Virus record (IMG/VR): IMGVR_UViG_3300048834_000065
Span: 1-26,251 of that record
Length of the DNA: 26,251 bases
Reading direction: 5' to 3' (one strand)
From: a virus
Translations under genes and position numbers: made by a program
Part shown: one piece after another, positions 5,885-16,800 of the stretch
Position numbering within the stretch: the stretch's first letter is position 1
How the letters are laid out: every line of letters starts with the position of its first letter
The notes under the pieces: model-generated
The model's database searches: none
What the model saw: the letters and a program-made list of their open reading frames with translations, nothing else
Told to the model about the DNA's origin: nothing

Positions 5885-8692
5885 TTAATCTGGTATGTAT
5901 GTGAATGTTATCCATCCTCTGTTATAAGAAGTTGCTGTATCATAGTCTGTTGAGTCAAATCTATCTGCCGCAACCCTCTGTAAATCTAAGTTTGTTGAGT
6001 CTTTAACCGTAACAATTTCTCCATTTGCAGTTACATAATTTGTATCCGCATCATTGCGTATTTCAACACCGACATTTCTTATGGTTTTCCATTCAGTAGC
6101 AGAAAGACCGTGAGGAACTAAAACGTTAAATAGTGATGTCATATTCCAATTCCCTATGTTTATTTCTTTTGGTGTTCTTTTTGTTCCTAAAGAAGTAACC
6201 CAAGTAGTTCCATTCCACCATTCCATTCTACCTAACGTAGTGTTATAGTATGGTAATCCTATTGGCTTTGTTCCTGCTGGCCTGTTAGCTGTTGTTCCCG
6301 ATAGAATAGGCTTGTATTTGTTTCCGTCCTTGTCTTCCAGTCCAAATTTTTCTATTAACTCCCCTGACGATTTTATGTAAACCCTTTCTATTGGAGCATC
6401 AGCTTTATTTACCCTAGTTCTTAGGGATAATCCCGTTTTAGCATCACTAGAAAAATTAGTTTCAGCTACAGCTATAACTGAGGCACATTCTTCTTCAGAA
6501 CTTGATAAGTAACTATCATCAGATAGGAATTTAACTCCACCAATTTCATCTAGTGCAACTAAACTTTGGTCTGTTCTCTTGGAATACAAATACTTTGTTA
6601 CTCCTGCGTTTGTTATGGTTTGGAAACAGTTGTGATAATATATTGTCCCCCTTTTAAGGTACGTAGTTATATTATTTTCAGGTGCTACTATTGGTAAATT
6701 CCAATCCCTAAAGTTTGCTGCATTTTCAGCAAGTCCCAACAAGGTAGGTAACTTGTCATAATAACCTATAGCCCCCACATTTGTTACTTTAAAAATACCA
6801 TTAGTTGCGCCGCCTCCATTAAAATAATAACCGTAAGTTCTAGCTGTGCCATCATAAACCACCGGAGAAAAGTCATCAGGTACATTATCTGGGTCTATAT
6901 AAGCCAATATATTATTAAGAATCACATCCCCTTCTACTGTTTTTTTTATAGCGAAAGAGGATATTGTGCCACCTCCAAAGTTATCTGTGTCAAGTACATT
7001 CATTAAAGTCAACCCATCTACTTCTAATCTCTGTGTTTCATTACCTTCGCATACTACTGGTATTTTTGAGTTTTCAACCCTTGTGTTATGAATTATTACA
7101 TTCTTAGCTATTGCGTGAATACCCGCTCCTGAAACAACACAATCAGATAATTTTAAAAACTGGCTATCTCCAAAATAACCAACCCCAGAATCTGTATATC
7201 CTTTTATGATACCTTTGTAAGTATCTTCTTTTTTAAATGTGCAACCGTGAAAAGAATTTCTTGAAACAGAGGAGATGACTAACCAAGGGTAACTATCCCT
7301 ACTTCCATCTGTTGGGTTTGGGTTTTCTGCTCCACCGTCAAATGTACAACCATAAAAATCAGCTTCTCCAAAAGAAGAGCCTACTAAACCATTTATAGCT
7401 TTTGAAAACTTACAACCTATAAATTTTAAATTTAAAACTGGTGCATTTCCAAAATTAGGTTCTATGTCCAAACAATATCTAGGATTAGTACCTCCATGAA
7501 CTACTCCGCCACCTTTTATAACACAATCAGTAAATGTAACTTTATGCCCAGCGCTTACAGTAACAGTATTTCTATAGCAGTCCTCAAAATGACAATCTGT
7601 TACTGAAATATCAGTGTTCTCTCCATTACCTGCTTTTATGTTTAGGCAGTCTATTACTGCATTTATACTCTTTAGGTTTTTTAGTTTTACAGTCTGGTTT
7701 TCTCCGTAAAGAGCTAAATTATAACTCCTAAATTCTGCTGTTGGCTCTGTTCTAGTATAACCGTTTCCGTCCACGGTTATATCACTTATAGTTATTGCTC
7801 TTGTATTATCTGAATAGCTTGCAAAAATACCATATCCGTGAACGTTGGTGGGAGAAGTATCTGTAGACCTTATTATAGAAATATCTATTCCATCACCTAC
7901 AATTTTAACGCTAAAATTTAAGTCCCTTTGATACCCTCTTGTCCTAAAAATACCTTTTGGTATAAGTAACACTCCACCACCAATACTTTCAAGGTAATCT
8001 AAAGCTCCGTCAATGGAAATTCCGTCTTTTGTTTGTTGAGTCAGTGTAACCTGACCTCCATCCACTAATCTTGAATAGGAAATCAGAGTTTGCGTATTAT
8101 CGCCTAACGCTCCAAATTGATAAACGTTAACCGTTCCATTGCTTTGCAGTTTCCAAAAACTACCGTCCTCAGCTTCAATAATATCCATATCATTAGGAGT
8201 CAATCCCGTTGGGTCAACTTTTTTATACAAAGCACCACCAAGACCAGTTCCTTCATAATACCCGACAGTTCTTTTAAAATCTCCGATTTCAGCTCCAATA
8301 ACAGCTTTTAGCTTTTCTATTGAACCGAGACCAGCTTCTTCAATCTTCTGCGGCATTTCAACCCAAGATGTTCCATTATACTGCCAAAAACTCAATACAG
8401 TTGTCGATGGTGGAATTACCTGCTTATAAAAATCCCCAACCTTAAATGAAGCTGGCGGAGTTAAGTCTGGTGTTGATGTTCCACTATAAACTTGTAAACC
8501 ATCAATTATAAGTTTTAGTTGGTCTGAAGTACAACTGAATTTAAATCCGCTCGCATCTTCTAAAACAAATAAATCTGTATTAACTAAGTCTCTTTCAAGA
8601 ACAGTTAATTGCGCAAAAGTTTTCGAGTTTTCTAAAATTTGATTTATAGCACTCGTATTTGATAGAACCTGTTGTTTTACGTTTTCGTCCAT
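5885..8692 (-). CDS. tail spike / receptor-binding protein with β-helix
   Basis: A 935-residue protein. The N-terminal ~200 residues look like a tail-attachment region and contain a phage fibre motif (FWQYNGTSWVEMPQ). Residues ~225-620 follow a pectate-lyase-like right-handed β-helix: GALDYLESIGGGVLLIPKG, then regular short β turns with stacked I/V/C/N residues (CHFEDC, DCVIKGGG, GCKFSKA, GCTFDGG). The end (~800-935) repeats the fibre motif (TANRPAGTKPIG, MEWWNGTTWV) and carries a C-terminal domain ending WITFTYIPD. The likely role is binding and perhaps cleaving host surface polysaccharide. Catalytic residues cannot be assigned. It lies between the tail-tip proteins and the lysis cassette. 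Confidence 0.83.
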   Translation of the reverse strand: MDENVKQQVLSNTSAINQILENSKTFAQLTVLERDLVNTDLFVLEDASGFKFSCTSDQLKLIIDGLQVYSGTSTPDLTPPASFKVGDFYKQVIPPSTTVLSFWQYNGTSWVEMPQKIEEAGLGSIEKLKAVIGAEIGDFKRTVGYYEGTGLGGALYKKVDPTGLTPNDMDIIEAEDGSFWKLQSNGTVNVYQFGALGDNTQTLISYSRLVDGGQVTLTQQTKDGISIDGALDYLESIGGGVLLIPKGIFRTRGYQRDLNFSVKIVGDGIDISIIRSTDTSPTNVHGYGIFASYSDNTRAITISDITVDGNGYTRTEPTAEFRSYNLALYGENQTVKLKNLKSINAVIDCLNIKAGNGENTDISVTDCHFEDCYRNTVTVSAGHKVTFTDCVIKGGGVVHGGTNPRYCLDIEPNFGNAPVLNLKFIGCKFSKAINGLVGSSFGEADFYGCTFDGGAENPNPTDGSRDSYPWLVISSVSRNSFHGCTFKKEDTYKGIIKGYTDSGVGYFGDSQFLKLSDCVVSGAGIHAIAKNVIIHNTRVENSKIPVVCEGNETQRLEVDGLTLMNVLDTDNFGGGTISSFAIKKTVEGDVILNNILAYIDPDNVPDDFSPVVYDGTARTYGYYFNGGGATNGIFKVTNVGAIGYYDKLPTLLGLAENAANFRDWNLPIVAPENNITTYLKRGTIYYHNCFQTITNAGVTKYLYSKRTDQSLVALDEIGGVKFLSDDSYLSSSEEECASVIAVAETNFSSDAKTGLSLRTRVNKADAPIERVYIKSSGELIEKFGLEDKDGNKYKPILSGTTANRPAGTKPIGLPYYNTTLGRMEWWNGTTWVTSLGTKRTPKEINIGNWNMTSLFNVLVPHGLSATEWKTIRNVGVEIRNDADTNYVTANGEIVTVKDSTNLDLQRVAADRFDSTDYDTATSYNRGWITFTYIPD

Positions 8693-8694
8693 TT

Positions 8695-10833
8695 CTATAA
8701 TTTTAAATATCCATCTGAAGATGATTTTAATAATTTTGGTATGTAAATTGTTTTGTAACCTTCGTCCCGTCCTATGTTACCGCTAACAAAGGTATTGAAA
8801 TTTTCATTACTTCTTAGAAAATTACAGGTTAAATTATACAGGTTTGTATTGGGTACTGGCTCTACCTCTACATTGCCATTTTTAACATAAGATAAGCCGT
8901 TAATAACAACGTATTGGCTAGAGGTGGCTAATATTAGCTTTATCATTATTTTGTACGTTACAGGGGCAAATTTGACGTTTAATCCTTGATTAACAATAGA
9001 CTCCGAAAGATAAGTAGAGGAATCCCCTTTGACTAAGCTTGACTCGTCGTCTATTATTATATTTGTAAATTCAGCTTCGGCTCTAATAAAATGAGTTATT
9101 CCGTAAAGATAGAATATACTTCTATTATTGTCAGCCCAGTATTTTATCGATATGTATTTATTCAAATCAAAATCTAAATTGGTTTTAATTATGTTAATCC
9201 AATTTGAATAAAATGTTCTGTTTTCGTAAACAGAGTCGCTAAACCCAATCATAAGCCTAACCAACGGTAAACTGTTATAAGATATCGGTCCTCTGAAAAG
9301 ATTTACTATCGCTTGAAAATCTACATTAAACTCGTATATCTCATAATTTATAATATCGTAATAAGCTTTTGTTATTACATCTGTTGGGTTTTCAACTCGA
9401 CAGTCATAATTGAAAATCATAACATTCTTATCAATTTCCGCATCGTATATAATGTCTATAACCTCATAAAGTCCACCAACGCCAATCCCGCTTGTTACAA
9501 TTTCAATTAGATTTCCTATTTTAGCTGAGTTTGGTAAATTCCCATTCAACTCAAAAGTTCCTGTTTGAATATCAGCTTCATCAAAAACCCTTCCCTCTGT
9601 GTAGAAAATAGCCGTTAAAGAACCATCGCCATAAGAATACATCTTAGCGTCAAGACCTTCGTAAAGGTCTAAATTATTGGACATTTTATCAATATTAATA
9701 TCCATAGTTTGTTCGGAGTCGCACCTTTCAATTTTAACATCGTGCTCGTCATAATTAGACTTAAACTGTATCCTTACTAAGTCTTTTTCCCTGAAGATGA
9801 TTTTTTCGTCATAAAGAAAAGGTTGTGTTTCGGATAAAGCTAAAGTGTTTTCGCTGTTCTTTTCAATACCATCTTGGTCTCCATTCCATACTTGGTTTTC
9901 AGCAAGACCTATTGAGTTTAAATCCGATATCTCTAAATGCGATGGTCTTCCGTCTCTAACCCCTTTTATCGTAAATGGCTTTTGTGTTATACATCCATAA
10001 CCATCTTTGACATAAGCTATATAATCTCCATTTACTTGACCGCTAAAGCTTGGGTTTGTTTGCCAAGTTACTCCATCTAAACTGTATTCTAAATGAGGTT
10101 GTGTCGCTGGAGGTCTTTCAATTAACTGACTTCCGTAACTAACAACTAAATCAACATTTGCTCCTAGTAACGGATGTGCAGATATAAATATTTCGATGTT
10201 TTCTTCAAACACTTTTCTTATATATATGTGTGGTTCTCTCCAAGCTTTTAGAGGAACATCTATTTTTGGTTGTCCTGTTTTGAATACAAAAATCCTTGTT
10301 GACATAATCCTATCCACATCTACGTAAAAAGGATTTGTAGCAACAGGAGTATATGTTCCAATTCCAGTTTCTCTAAAATCATAACCACTTGCTTGTTGAG
10401 AAGTTAATATCCTTATCTTTACTTTAGCGCAAGGACTTGTTGATTCCTGTACAACTGCGCTTACTAAATAAAACGGACTTGGTATTGCTGCGATATACTC
10501 GAATGTAGCTCCAGCCGTTGACGTAAATGTATCAAAAGACCATCCCTCCTCAATCTCTATCGTTACAACATTGAGCCCTCTAACAACTGACATTATTCCA
10601 GATGGATTATAATCAATTTGAAAATACTTTTCAAACGCAACGGCTTCAACCTCTCCGTCTATTCCGGAGTTTGCCATTACGGGTAACTCGTTTTTCTTTG
10701 TTCTAGCGTTAGTGAATACAGTTTCCATCTTTACAGATTGAAGAACATCGTCTTTTGTTCTATAAAAAGAAACACTCTCTCCTTCAAGAGCAGTCCTGTT
10801 GAATGTTATTATTAATTTTGAATTTGTTGACAT
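8695..10833 (-). CDS. tail tip / baseplate protein with SprB-like domain
   Basis: A 712-residue, β-rich protein in the tail-tip position between a 1013-residue tail protein and the spike. Residues ~248-289 match the pattern of Bacteroidetes surface adhesin repeats (SprB-like): HLEYSLDGVTWQ, then NGDYIAYVKDGYGC. The rest is large β-sandwich-like sequence with no recognised family, no membrane segment and no signal peptide. By position it is probably part of the distal tail complex that contacts the host or carries the spike. Spacing to both neighbours is under five bases. Confidence 0.65.
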   Translation of the reverse strand: MSTNSKLIITFNRTALEGESVSFYRTKDDVLQSVKMETVFTNARTKKNELPVMANSGIDGEVEAVAFEKYFQIDYNPSGIMSVVRGLNVVTIEIEEGWSFDTFTSTAGATFEYIAAIPSPFYLVSAVVQESTSPCAKVKIRILTSQQASGYDFRETGIGTYTPVATNPFYVDVDRIMSTRIFVFKTGQPKIDVPLKAWREPHIYIRKVFEENIEIFISAHPLLGANVDLVVSYGSQLIERPPATQPHLEYSLDGVTWQTNPSFSGQVNGDYIAYVKDGYGCITQKPFTIKGVRDGRPSHLEISDLNSIGLAENQVWNGDQDGIEKNSENTLALSETQPFLYDEKIIFREKDLVRIQFKSNYDEHDVKIERCDSEQTMDINIDKMSNNLDLYEGLDAKMYSYGDGSLTAIFYTEGRVFDEADIQTGTFELNGNLPNSAKIGNLIEIVTSGIGVGGLYEVIDIIYDAEIDKNVMIFNYDCRVENPTDVITKAYYDIINYEIYEFNVDFQAIVNLFRGPISYNSLPLVRLMIGFSDSVYENRTFYSNWINIIKTNLDFDLNKYISIKYWADNNRSIFYLYGITHFIRAEAEFTNIIIDDESSLVKGDSSTYLSESIVNQGLNVKFAPVTYKIMIKLILATSSQYVVINGLSYVKNGNVEVEPVPNTNLYNLTCNFLRSNENFNTFVSGNIGRDEGYKTIYIPKLLKSSSDGYLKL

Positions 10834-10837
10834 AATT

Positions 10838-13800
10838 TTAGTTTAGATATATAAATATTCCTCTTGATGATAAATTTGCGTAAGCTACATCCGACGCCGA
10901 CGTTCTTGGAGCGTTACTTCCGTGCATAATTATAGACCCAATATGCATTCCGCTAATATCTAAATCTATTAATATATTATCAACTTCAGTACTACTCAAT
11001 CCATTTCCGGCTTTCGGTAAATGAGTGAATGAAAATATCTCTGGATTAAATCGAACTCCAGCCGTATAGTTGCTTACTGTATTTTCTCCAGCGCAAATCC
11101 AAGCATTAACAAGTGTTATTGTTGGCGCGTCAGATATATTTCCAGTTACAGTATTTAATCCGCCAATATTAAACTCGGTTATTCCTGGCGGTAAGTCAGA
11201 TACATTTCCTGTTATTGTGTTCAAACCTTTGTTAACAAACAAACTTAAAAATCTTGGTAAATTCGCTATATCTCCATACGTTTCATTTATACCTTCATTC
11301 CAGTAGTAGTTAATTTCCTCTGGTAAATCCGCTATATCGTGAGAGCAATTAACATTTGTTTGCTGACAATCAAATAGAGTTAGCGTTCCATAAAACTCAA
11401 TATCCTCATCGAATACAGGGAGTAAATGACGGTGCTGTATTTCAACGCTATGTCCATTATAGTGAGTATCTGGAGTTCCGTCATTCCATCTTATAAATCC
11501 TATTCCTCCAACTCTAAACGTAATGTATCGAGATAAAATAGAGCTATGATAAACTGACATAACCATAGTTACTTCATATCCACTTCCTTCTATAACACCT
11601 TTAAACTTATCGTTTGATTTGTAAAATTCAAAAGCTCCGCTTTTCGGTTTTAGAGATATAAGATAACCAAGTTCCTGTTCCTCTTTTTCATTTGTAAACT
11701 CCATTTTAAAATACCAATTCGGAACTTGCTCAACTTCTCCGCCAATAATAACAGGAGTAGTTCCTAATATCCAATCCATCAATTCATCATCAACCTGATG
11801 TTTGCATTTTATTATTTCTGGTAGCATTAATGCGCTATCAAACTTACCGCATTTTTCACTAAGCTTTTCAGATACAATTCCCAGCTTCTCACTTGGAGCT
11901 ACGTTTGGTAAATATTCAGTTTCTAAGTTTATGTTTGCGTTTGACGAACCAAGAGTCGTGTACTTCTGAAGAGTTATGTCTTGCTCCATTCCAGCTCTTA
12001 TTATATTGCCGTGTCTAAACATACATCTTTTCGGTGTAAACCTCCAGCTTCTATATGTTTCTGGGCTTATAACTCCAATTGGAGGTCTAACTAAAGCGTC
12101 ATTCCAATCTAATTGTTCGTAATTACCGTCAATAGATTTTTTTAAATCTAAATACCAATACTGCTCATCTCCATCCGTGTCTCTAGTTTCATCTAAATAC
12201 ACAGGCTGTCTCCTTACAATTTCAGCTCCAGTTTCATCGCTTCTTATTTCTGAATTTTCAACATACTTATTCTTTGTTTTTCTTAATGGAAATATGTAGT
12301 CGGTCTTTACATTTGGCTCGTCAAGACCTAAGCCATACTCGTAATTCCCGCCATCAATACTTCCAAAAGAACCTGAAGAATTAAACATTTTTGGGTCGAC
12401 CTCTCTTTCAACATCAATAACTTGAAAAGGTAGTTTTATAACTCTTTCTGGTCGATAGAAATGCTCCCTTTTTTCAAATCTAAGTCTTTGACCGTATTTT
12501 GAATTTTCAATTCCAACTCCTATGTTAAAAGTAGCGACAAGAGAGTCCATAAGGTCTTTCATACTTATTTCCATATACTTGTAAAGCTGATTGTCAACAG
12601 TAAATTTCCTTAAATTAAAACCGTGTATCAATCCAATATTACCCCACTCTCCTGTTTCTACATATTTATAATCCTGATAGTTTTGATTACTTAATTCTAT
12701 ATCTCTTCCGAAAACCTTTGAATAAAACTTATTCTTTTTTCCTGTTATTATTTCAGTGAGTCTACTTCCGACATCGTTAATAAATGAGAAGTTATAAAGA
12801 CCATTATCCTCGTATCTACTCGTTTCTTCTACATCAACTCTATACCTGTCTATATCACATCTAAAAGCGAAAACAGGCATAGCTCCGAAATCACTTGCGT
12901 CAAATGCAAAAGCAAGAGCATTTGTGTTTAATAACTCTCCAAATTGATATGTTTTTATTATACCACTAAATTCAATCCAATCTCCATTATTTGCGGTTGA
13001 GCCAGTCCAATCTGTTGAGATAGGGTCGTATTGTTGTCCATTAAAGTTAAATAGAAACAACTTTGGTGTTATTTTTATATTTACTCCAGATGGATGGTCG
13101 ACAAATATCTTAACTCTAAAATCAACTTTTACCTGAAGCCTCGTTCCGAGTTCAACAGAATCCGCAATATCATTGTAAAAGAAATTAGCTTGGTGGTCTA
13201 AACTTGAACCGTCTTTAAGAATTGAATCCGTAACCTCTACGTGCCTTCCAAAACCTTTAACGCCAAACATTGTTGGTATTGTTATTTTGTGTTTTTCAAG
13301 AGCAAAAGAAACCTGCCCTGTTTCAACTGGTAAAATGTTTTTAGCCCATCCAACTCCGTTTAAATCTCTTCCTTTTATTTTGGTTTTATTAAACTTCATA
13401 GGACTTATTACGTTATCCTCTAGGTCTGTTTTTCTTCCAATAGAAAGACTATCTGATTGATAAGACTCAATTAACTTTTCCATCTCTTGTGAATTAAAGT
13501 TTACCTCCAGACCTCCATTTTTAACCTTCATTGTATCGAAGTCAGCTATACCTCTATACTGCTGATTAAACTTAACTGTGTCAATAGTATCTCCAATTAC
13601 GTAGCTTTTACCAACCTTTAACTTATACCTAACAAGATATAAATTTGTGTTTATCCCTCTTAAAGCGTAAGCATCCTTTATGAATTCCTTTTCTCTACCT
13701 CTGAAAATAAGTCCTCCAGTAAACTGAGTTAGAATTCCGTGATACTTTTTATTTCTCACTATTTCTAATTCGTCATCCTGCCAACCTTCCGGAGCTTGCT

Positions 13801-13879
13801 TCATAACCAATGAAGCTTCTTCCTCTCTTTGAAGCACGTAAACAACATATCTACTATTTTCTATTCTTTGGTCGCTCAT
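10838..13879 (-). CDS. large tail protein (tail tip / Tal-like) with LRR-like C-terminus
   Basis: A 1013-residue protein encoded directly after the tape measure gene, the place of the distal tail and tail-associated proteins in siphophages. The N-terminal ~800 residues are β-rich and not assignable by motif. The C-terminus (~847-934) has four units of exactly 22 residues, each with a G/H-[DN]-[IV]-[AS]-[DN]-[LA]-P core (HDIADLP, GDIANLP, GNVSDLP, GNISDAP), like a leucine-rich-repeat solenoid. Residues after ~935 end in an ISGMHIGSIIMHGSN capping region. This C-terminus may be a host-contact module. It lies 20 bases after the tape measure stop. Confidence 0.68.
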   Translation of the reverse strand: MSDQRIENSRYVVYVLQREEEASLVMKQAPEGWQDDELEIVRNKKYHGILTQFTGGLIFRGREKEFIKDAYALRGINTNLYLVRYKLKVGKSYVIGDTIDTVKFNQQYRGIADFDTMKVKNGGLEVNFNSQEMEKLIESYQSDSLSIGRKTDLEDNVISPMKFNKTKIKGRDLNGVGWAKNILPVETGQVSFALEKHKITIPTMFGVKGFGRHVEVTDSILKDGSSLDHQANFFYNDIADSVELGTRLQVKVDFRVKIFVDHPSGVNIKITPKLFLFNFNGQQYDPISTDWTGSTANNGDWIEFSGIIKTYQFGELLNTNALAFAFDASDFGAMPVFAFRCDIDRYRVDVEETSRYEDNGLYNFSFINDVGSRLTEIITGKKNKFYSKVFGRDIELSNQNYQDYKYVETGEWGNIGLIHGFNLRKFTVDNQLYKYMEISMKDLMDSLVATFNIGVGIENSKYGQRLRFEKREHFYRPERVIKLPFQVIDVEREVDPKMFNSSGSFGSIDGGNYEYGLGLDEPNVKTDYIFPLRKTKNKYVENSEIRSDETGAEIVRRQPVYLDETRDTDGDEQYWYLDLKKSIDGNYEQLDWNDALVRPPIGVISPETYRSWRFTPKRCMFRHGNIIRAGMEQDITLQKYTTLGSSNANINLETEYLPNVAPSEKLGIVSEKLSEKCGKFDSALMLPEIIKCKHQVDDELMDWILGTTPVIIGGEVEQVPNWYFKMEFTNEKEEQELGYLISLKPKSGAFEFYKSNDKFKGVIEGSGYEVTMVMSVYHSSILSRYITFRVGGIGFIRWNDGTPDTHYNGHSVEIQHRHLLPVFDEDIEFYGTLTLFDCQQTNVNCSHDIADLPEEINYYWNEGINETYGDIANLPRFLSLFVNKGLNTITGNVSDLPPGITEFNIGGLNTVTGNISDAPTITLVNAWICAGENTVSNYTAGVRFNPEIFSFTHLPKAGNGLSSTEVDNILIDLDISGMHIGSIIMHGSNAPRTSASDVAYANLSSRGIFIYLN
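11078..11341 (-). repeat. four 66-base repeat units (LRR-like) inside the tail protein
   Basis: The encoded motifs HDIADLP, GDIANLP, GNVSDLP and GNISDAP start at residues 847, 869, 891 and 913, an exact period of 22 residues. The two middle units also share GLNT-[IV]-TGN. The DNA copies have diverged, so this is an old protein repeat rather than a fresh tandem duplication. Confidence 0.75.
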
Positions 13880-13899
13880 ATCAAATTCTTAACAATTGT

Positions 13900-16800
13900 T
13901 TAATTCCACATACTCATTTTTTCTCTGTAGTTGTTTATTTCATTCAACACAGTTACTTTACTGTTAACTTGGACTTTCTTAAATCCTTCTTTTATCTCCT
14001 CTTTAATTCCAAGAGCTAAATTCAACTCTTTTTGAGACACGCTTTGACCTCCAGAAAATAGGTTTAAAAGCATCGTTTTCTTTTGTAAGGTTTCAAAATC
14101 TTTATGGATTATATCCCCCTTTTTTAAGTTTACGATTGCGTTCTCTTTTGTAGTCGTAAGGATTTTCCCTCCACGCTCAACATACTCTTGCGCTCCACCA
14201 TCATTTATTAACGCTTTTCCGTCATTCTTCATCTCCCCTCCTTTTGCAAATGTAGGTATTGGTGTTGCTATTATAGAAGCTAACTGTAATGCTCCAGCCG
14301 CTCCAACCAATGCCGCCATCGCTATCCCAACCCACGGCGGTCCGCTTGTTGCAAGAGCATTAACAACACCTAAAGCTATACTTGTTATCGCTTGGCTTAT
14401 CGCTAAAGATTTATTTAATTTAGCTTGTTTGATTTGCTCTTTACGCCTTTTCTCTTCGAGTTGTTTTATTCTTATCTCTCTATTTCTCTCGATGATTTTC
14501 TTTTCTTCTTCGTCATCTTTAGCGAGTTCTAAAAGCCTATCGTACTTTTTTTCCTCCGCTTCAATTTCAGCATTAATCTTATCAATTCTGTTTTGAAGAA
14601 TTTGGTCGGCAAATCCAAACATTTCATTTGTGAAATCTTGCGACATACTAGCCATCGTTGAAAATTTGCTTGCCAAAACAGGGTCGATTGTTGAGCCACC
14701 CGATCCGTCAGCGCTATTAACATTCTCAAAATTATTCGCTGGGTCTTGCTTTTTACCAGCTTCAAGTATCGCTATCTCTGTTAACAGTCTTTTTCTTTCT
14801 TCCAGAGCAACTGTCAGTCTTAATGTTCTGCGAAGTTTCTCAACCTCCATATCAATCGACTGATTAAAGTACTTAACTTCGAGTTGGGCGATTTCAAGCA
14901 TTATACGCTTTTCCTCATTCCCGCCTTTTTCAATAACTTGTAATTCTTTCTGAAGTCTCTGTAATTGTTCAGCTTCTTCTTTATCGTAATTTCTCTTCGC
15001 AAAGCTAAACCTATCTTCAATTAAATCTTCCCATTCATCTTCTCCGTGTTCAAGATTTTCCTGAAGCTGGTGTCTGTACTCTTGGTCTAATAATTCGCTT
15101 TTTTCTTGATATTCTCTTTGGTTTGCTAATCGTTGTTTTTCATTTTCTTTTTGCTGTTCTGCTAAATTAACTCCGTTTTTAATATGAGACGTTAAATTTT
15201 CTTCAAGTTTCTGGTTTTCTTGTTCAAGCCATAAATCATTAGCTTTCTTTTTATCCTCATATTCTAAATCTGTAATCCTTTTTAGATTTTCAGCATTTTC
15301 AAAAGCCATATCTATACGACCCATAATATCGCCTGACTCGTCTTTTGCAAGTTCTTCGTTTAAGCGAATACGCTCCTTCAACTCCCTTATCAAAAGTTGA
15401 TTTGTATTAATCCATTCTTTAGCGTATTTTATTTTTCTGCCAGAACCATCTTCGTCTAAATCAATAAAGTTCTCTCCGCCTGTTGGCGTAAGAAGTTCAT
15501 TAAGCTGTTTAACATATTCCAATTGCCTTGTATATGCATCGTTTTGTTCTTGAAGATTTCTTTTTGCTTCTATTAATTTATCTGAGTATTCCGCATAAGC
15601 CTGAGTTCTAACCGCTATTGGGTCGTCAGAAGATGTGATTGGTTTGTTTATCTTAGACTCCTCAACCGCTTCATTTCTTAGTTTCTGTATCCTGTCAAGC
15701 TCTTTCTTAGCATTATCATATTCAGCAATAGCAAGTAAATTTCCTTCCTCTGCCTTCTTCTTTTGAAAGTCTGCAAGTTCTTTTCCAGCTTCCATAACTT
15801 TCTTTACCGCTTTGACTCTTTCTTCCGAACCATCAACAGTTGCTGAAGCTAATTTTTCTTCAGTTGCTAATTGTTTCTTCAACTCTTCCTCTGTTGTAGT
15901 TATAGATTTATTAAGTCTTAACCTAGCTTCGATTTCATCTGACAATTGTTTTCTAACTTCATCACCATATTTAGCTCCAGATATTCTGTTTGAGGTTTGG
16001 TCGTAACTTTCAGCAAGACGGCTTAATCCATTTATCGCACTTGTGATTAACCATAAAAAGCCTCCAATTACATTTGTTATAATACTATCTCCTTCGCTTA
16101 TTGTCAGTACAAGTCTATCCCAAGCACCGCCAAGTTTACCAACTCCAGTCGCTAGGTTGTCAACGGTTTCTAAGGCTTCAATTCCATAAGCTTCTTCAAG
16201 TGCTTTAGCAAACTTCGGCAAAGCGACAGAAGAAAGCACCTCTCCCTTTTTCAACATCTTATCCAATTGAGAAACGCTAACACCGACAGCCTTCGCCATA
16301 ATACCCATAGCGCCCGGCAACCTCTCTCCTAACTGACGTCGTAATTCTTCTGTTGTTACTTTACCTTTTGAGAGCATTTGCTCCAAAGCTAAGTAAACTC
16401 CTTTTAATTCATCTGTACTAAGTCCTAAAACAGAACTAGCTTTTGTTACAGATTTAAAAATCTGCATTGTATCGACAAGCGACATATTGGATGCTCGAGC
16501 TGCTGCTCTGAATTTCAACCATCTGTCCGCAGTAGTGGACAGCTTTGCTCCAAACTTGTCATTCAATTCAATTAGGAACTCCCAAGTTCGTTTTACTTCA
16601 GCAAAGTTGCCTCCTGTGATTTTATCGAGGGCGTAACCTAAACTTTGAAATTTTATTGTTAAATCTACTATACTTTTTAAACCTTTTGTTACTGCGTTTT
16701 GAAGTCCAAGAAATGCAATTGTTGCTACAGCAAATTTCACAGCCATCGCTCCTATTGCGCTACTTCCTTTTGATGTTGCTTGAGTATTCCTTGTTGTAGC

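Noticed and set aside
14529-14863. Overlapping frames of about 77-78 codons inside the tape measure gene
   Set aside because: They are shadows of the long coiled-coil gene with low-complexity sequence and no start context.
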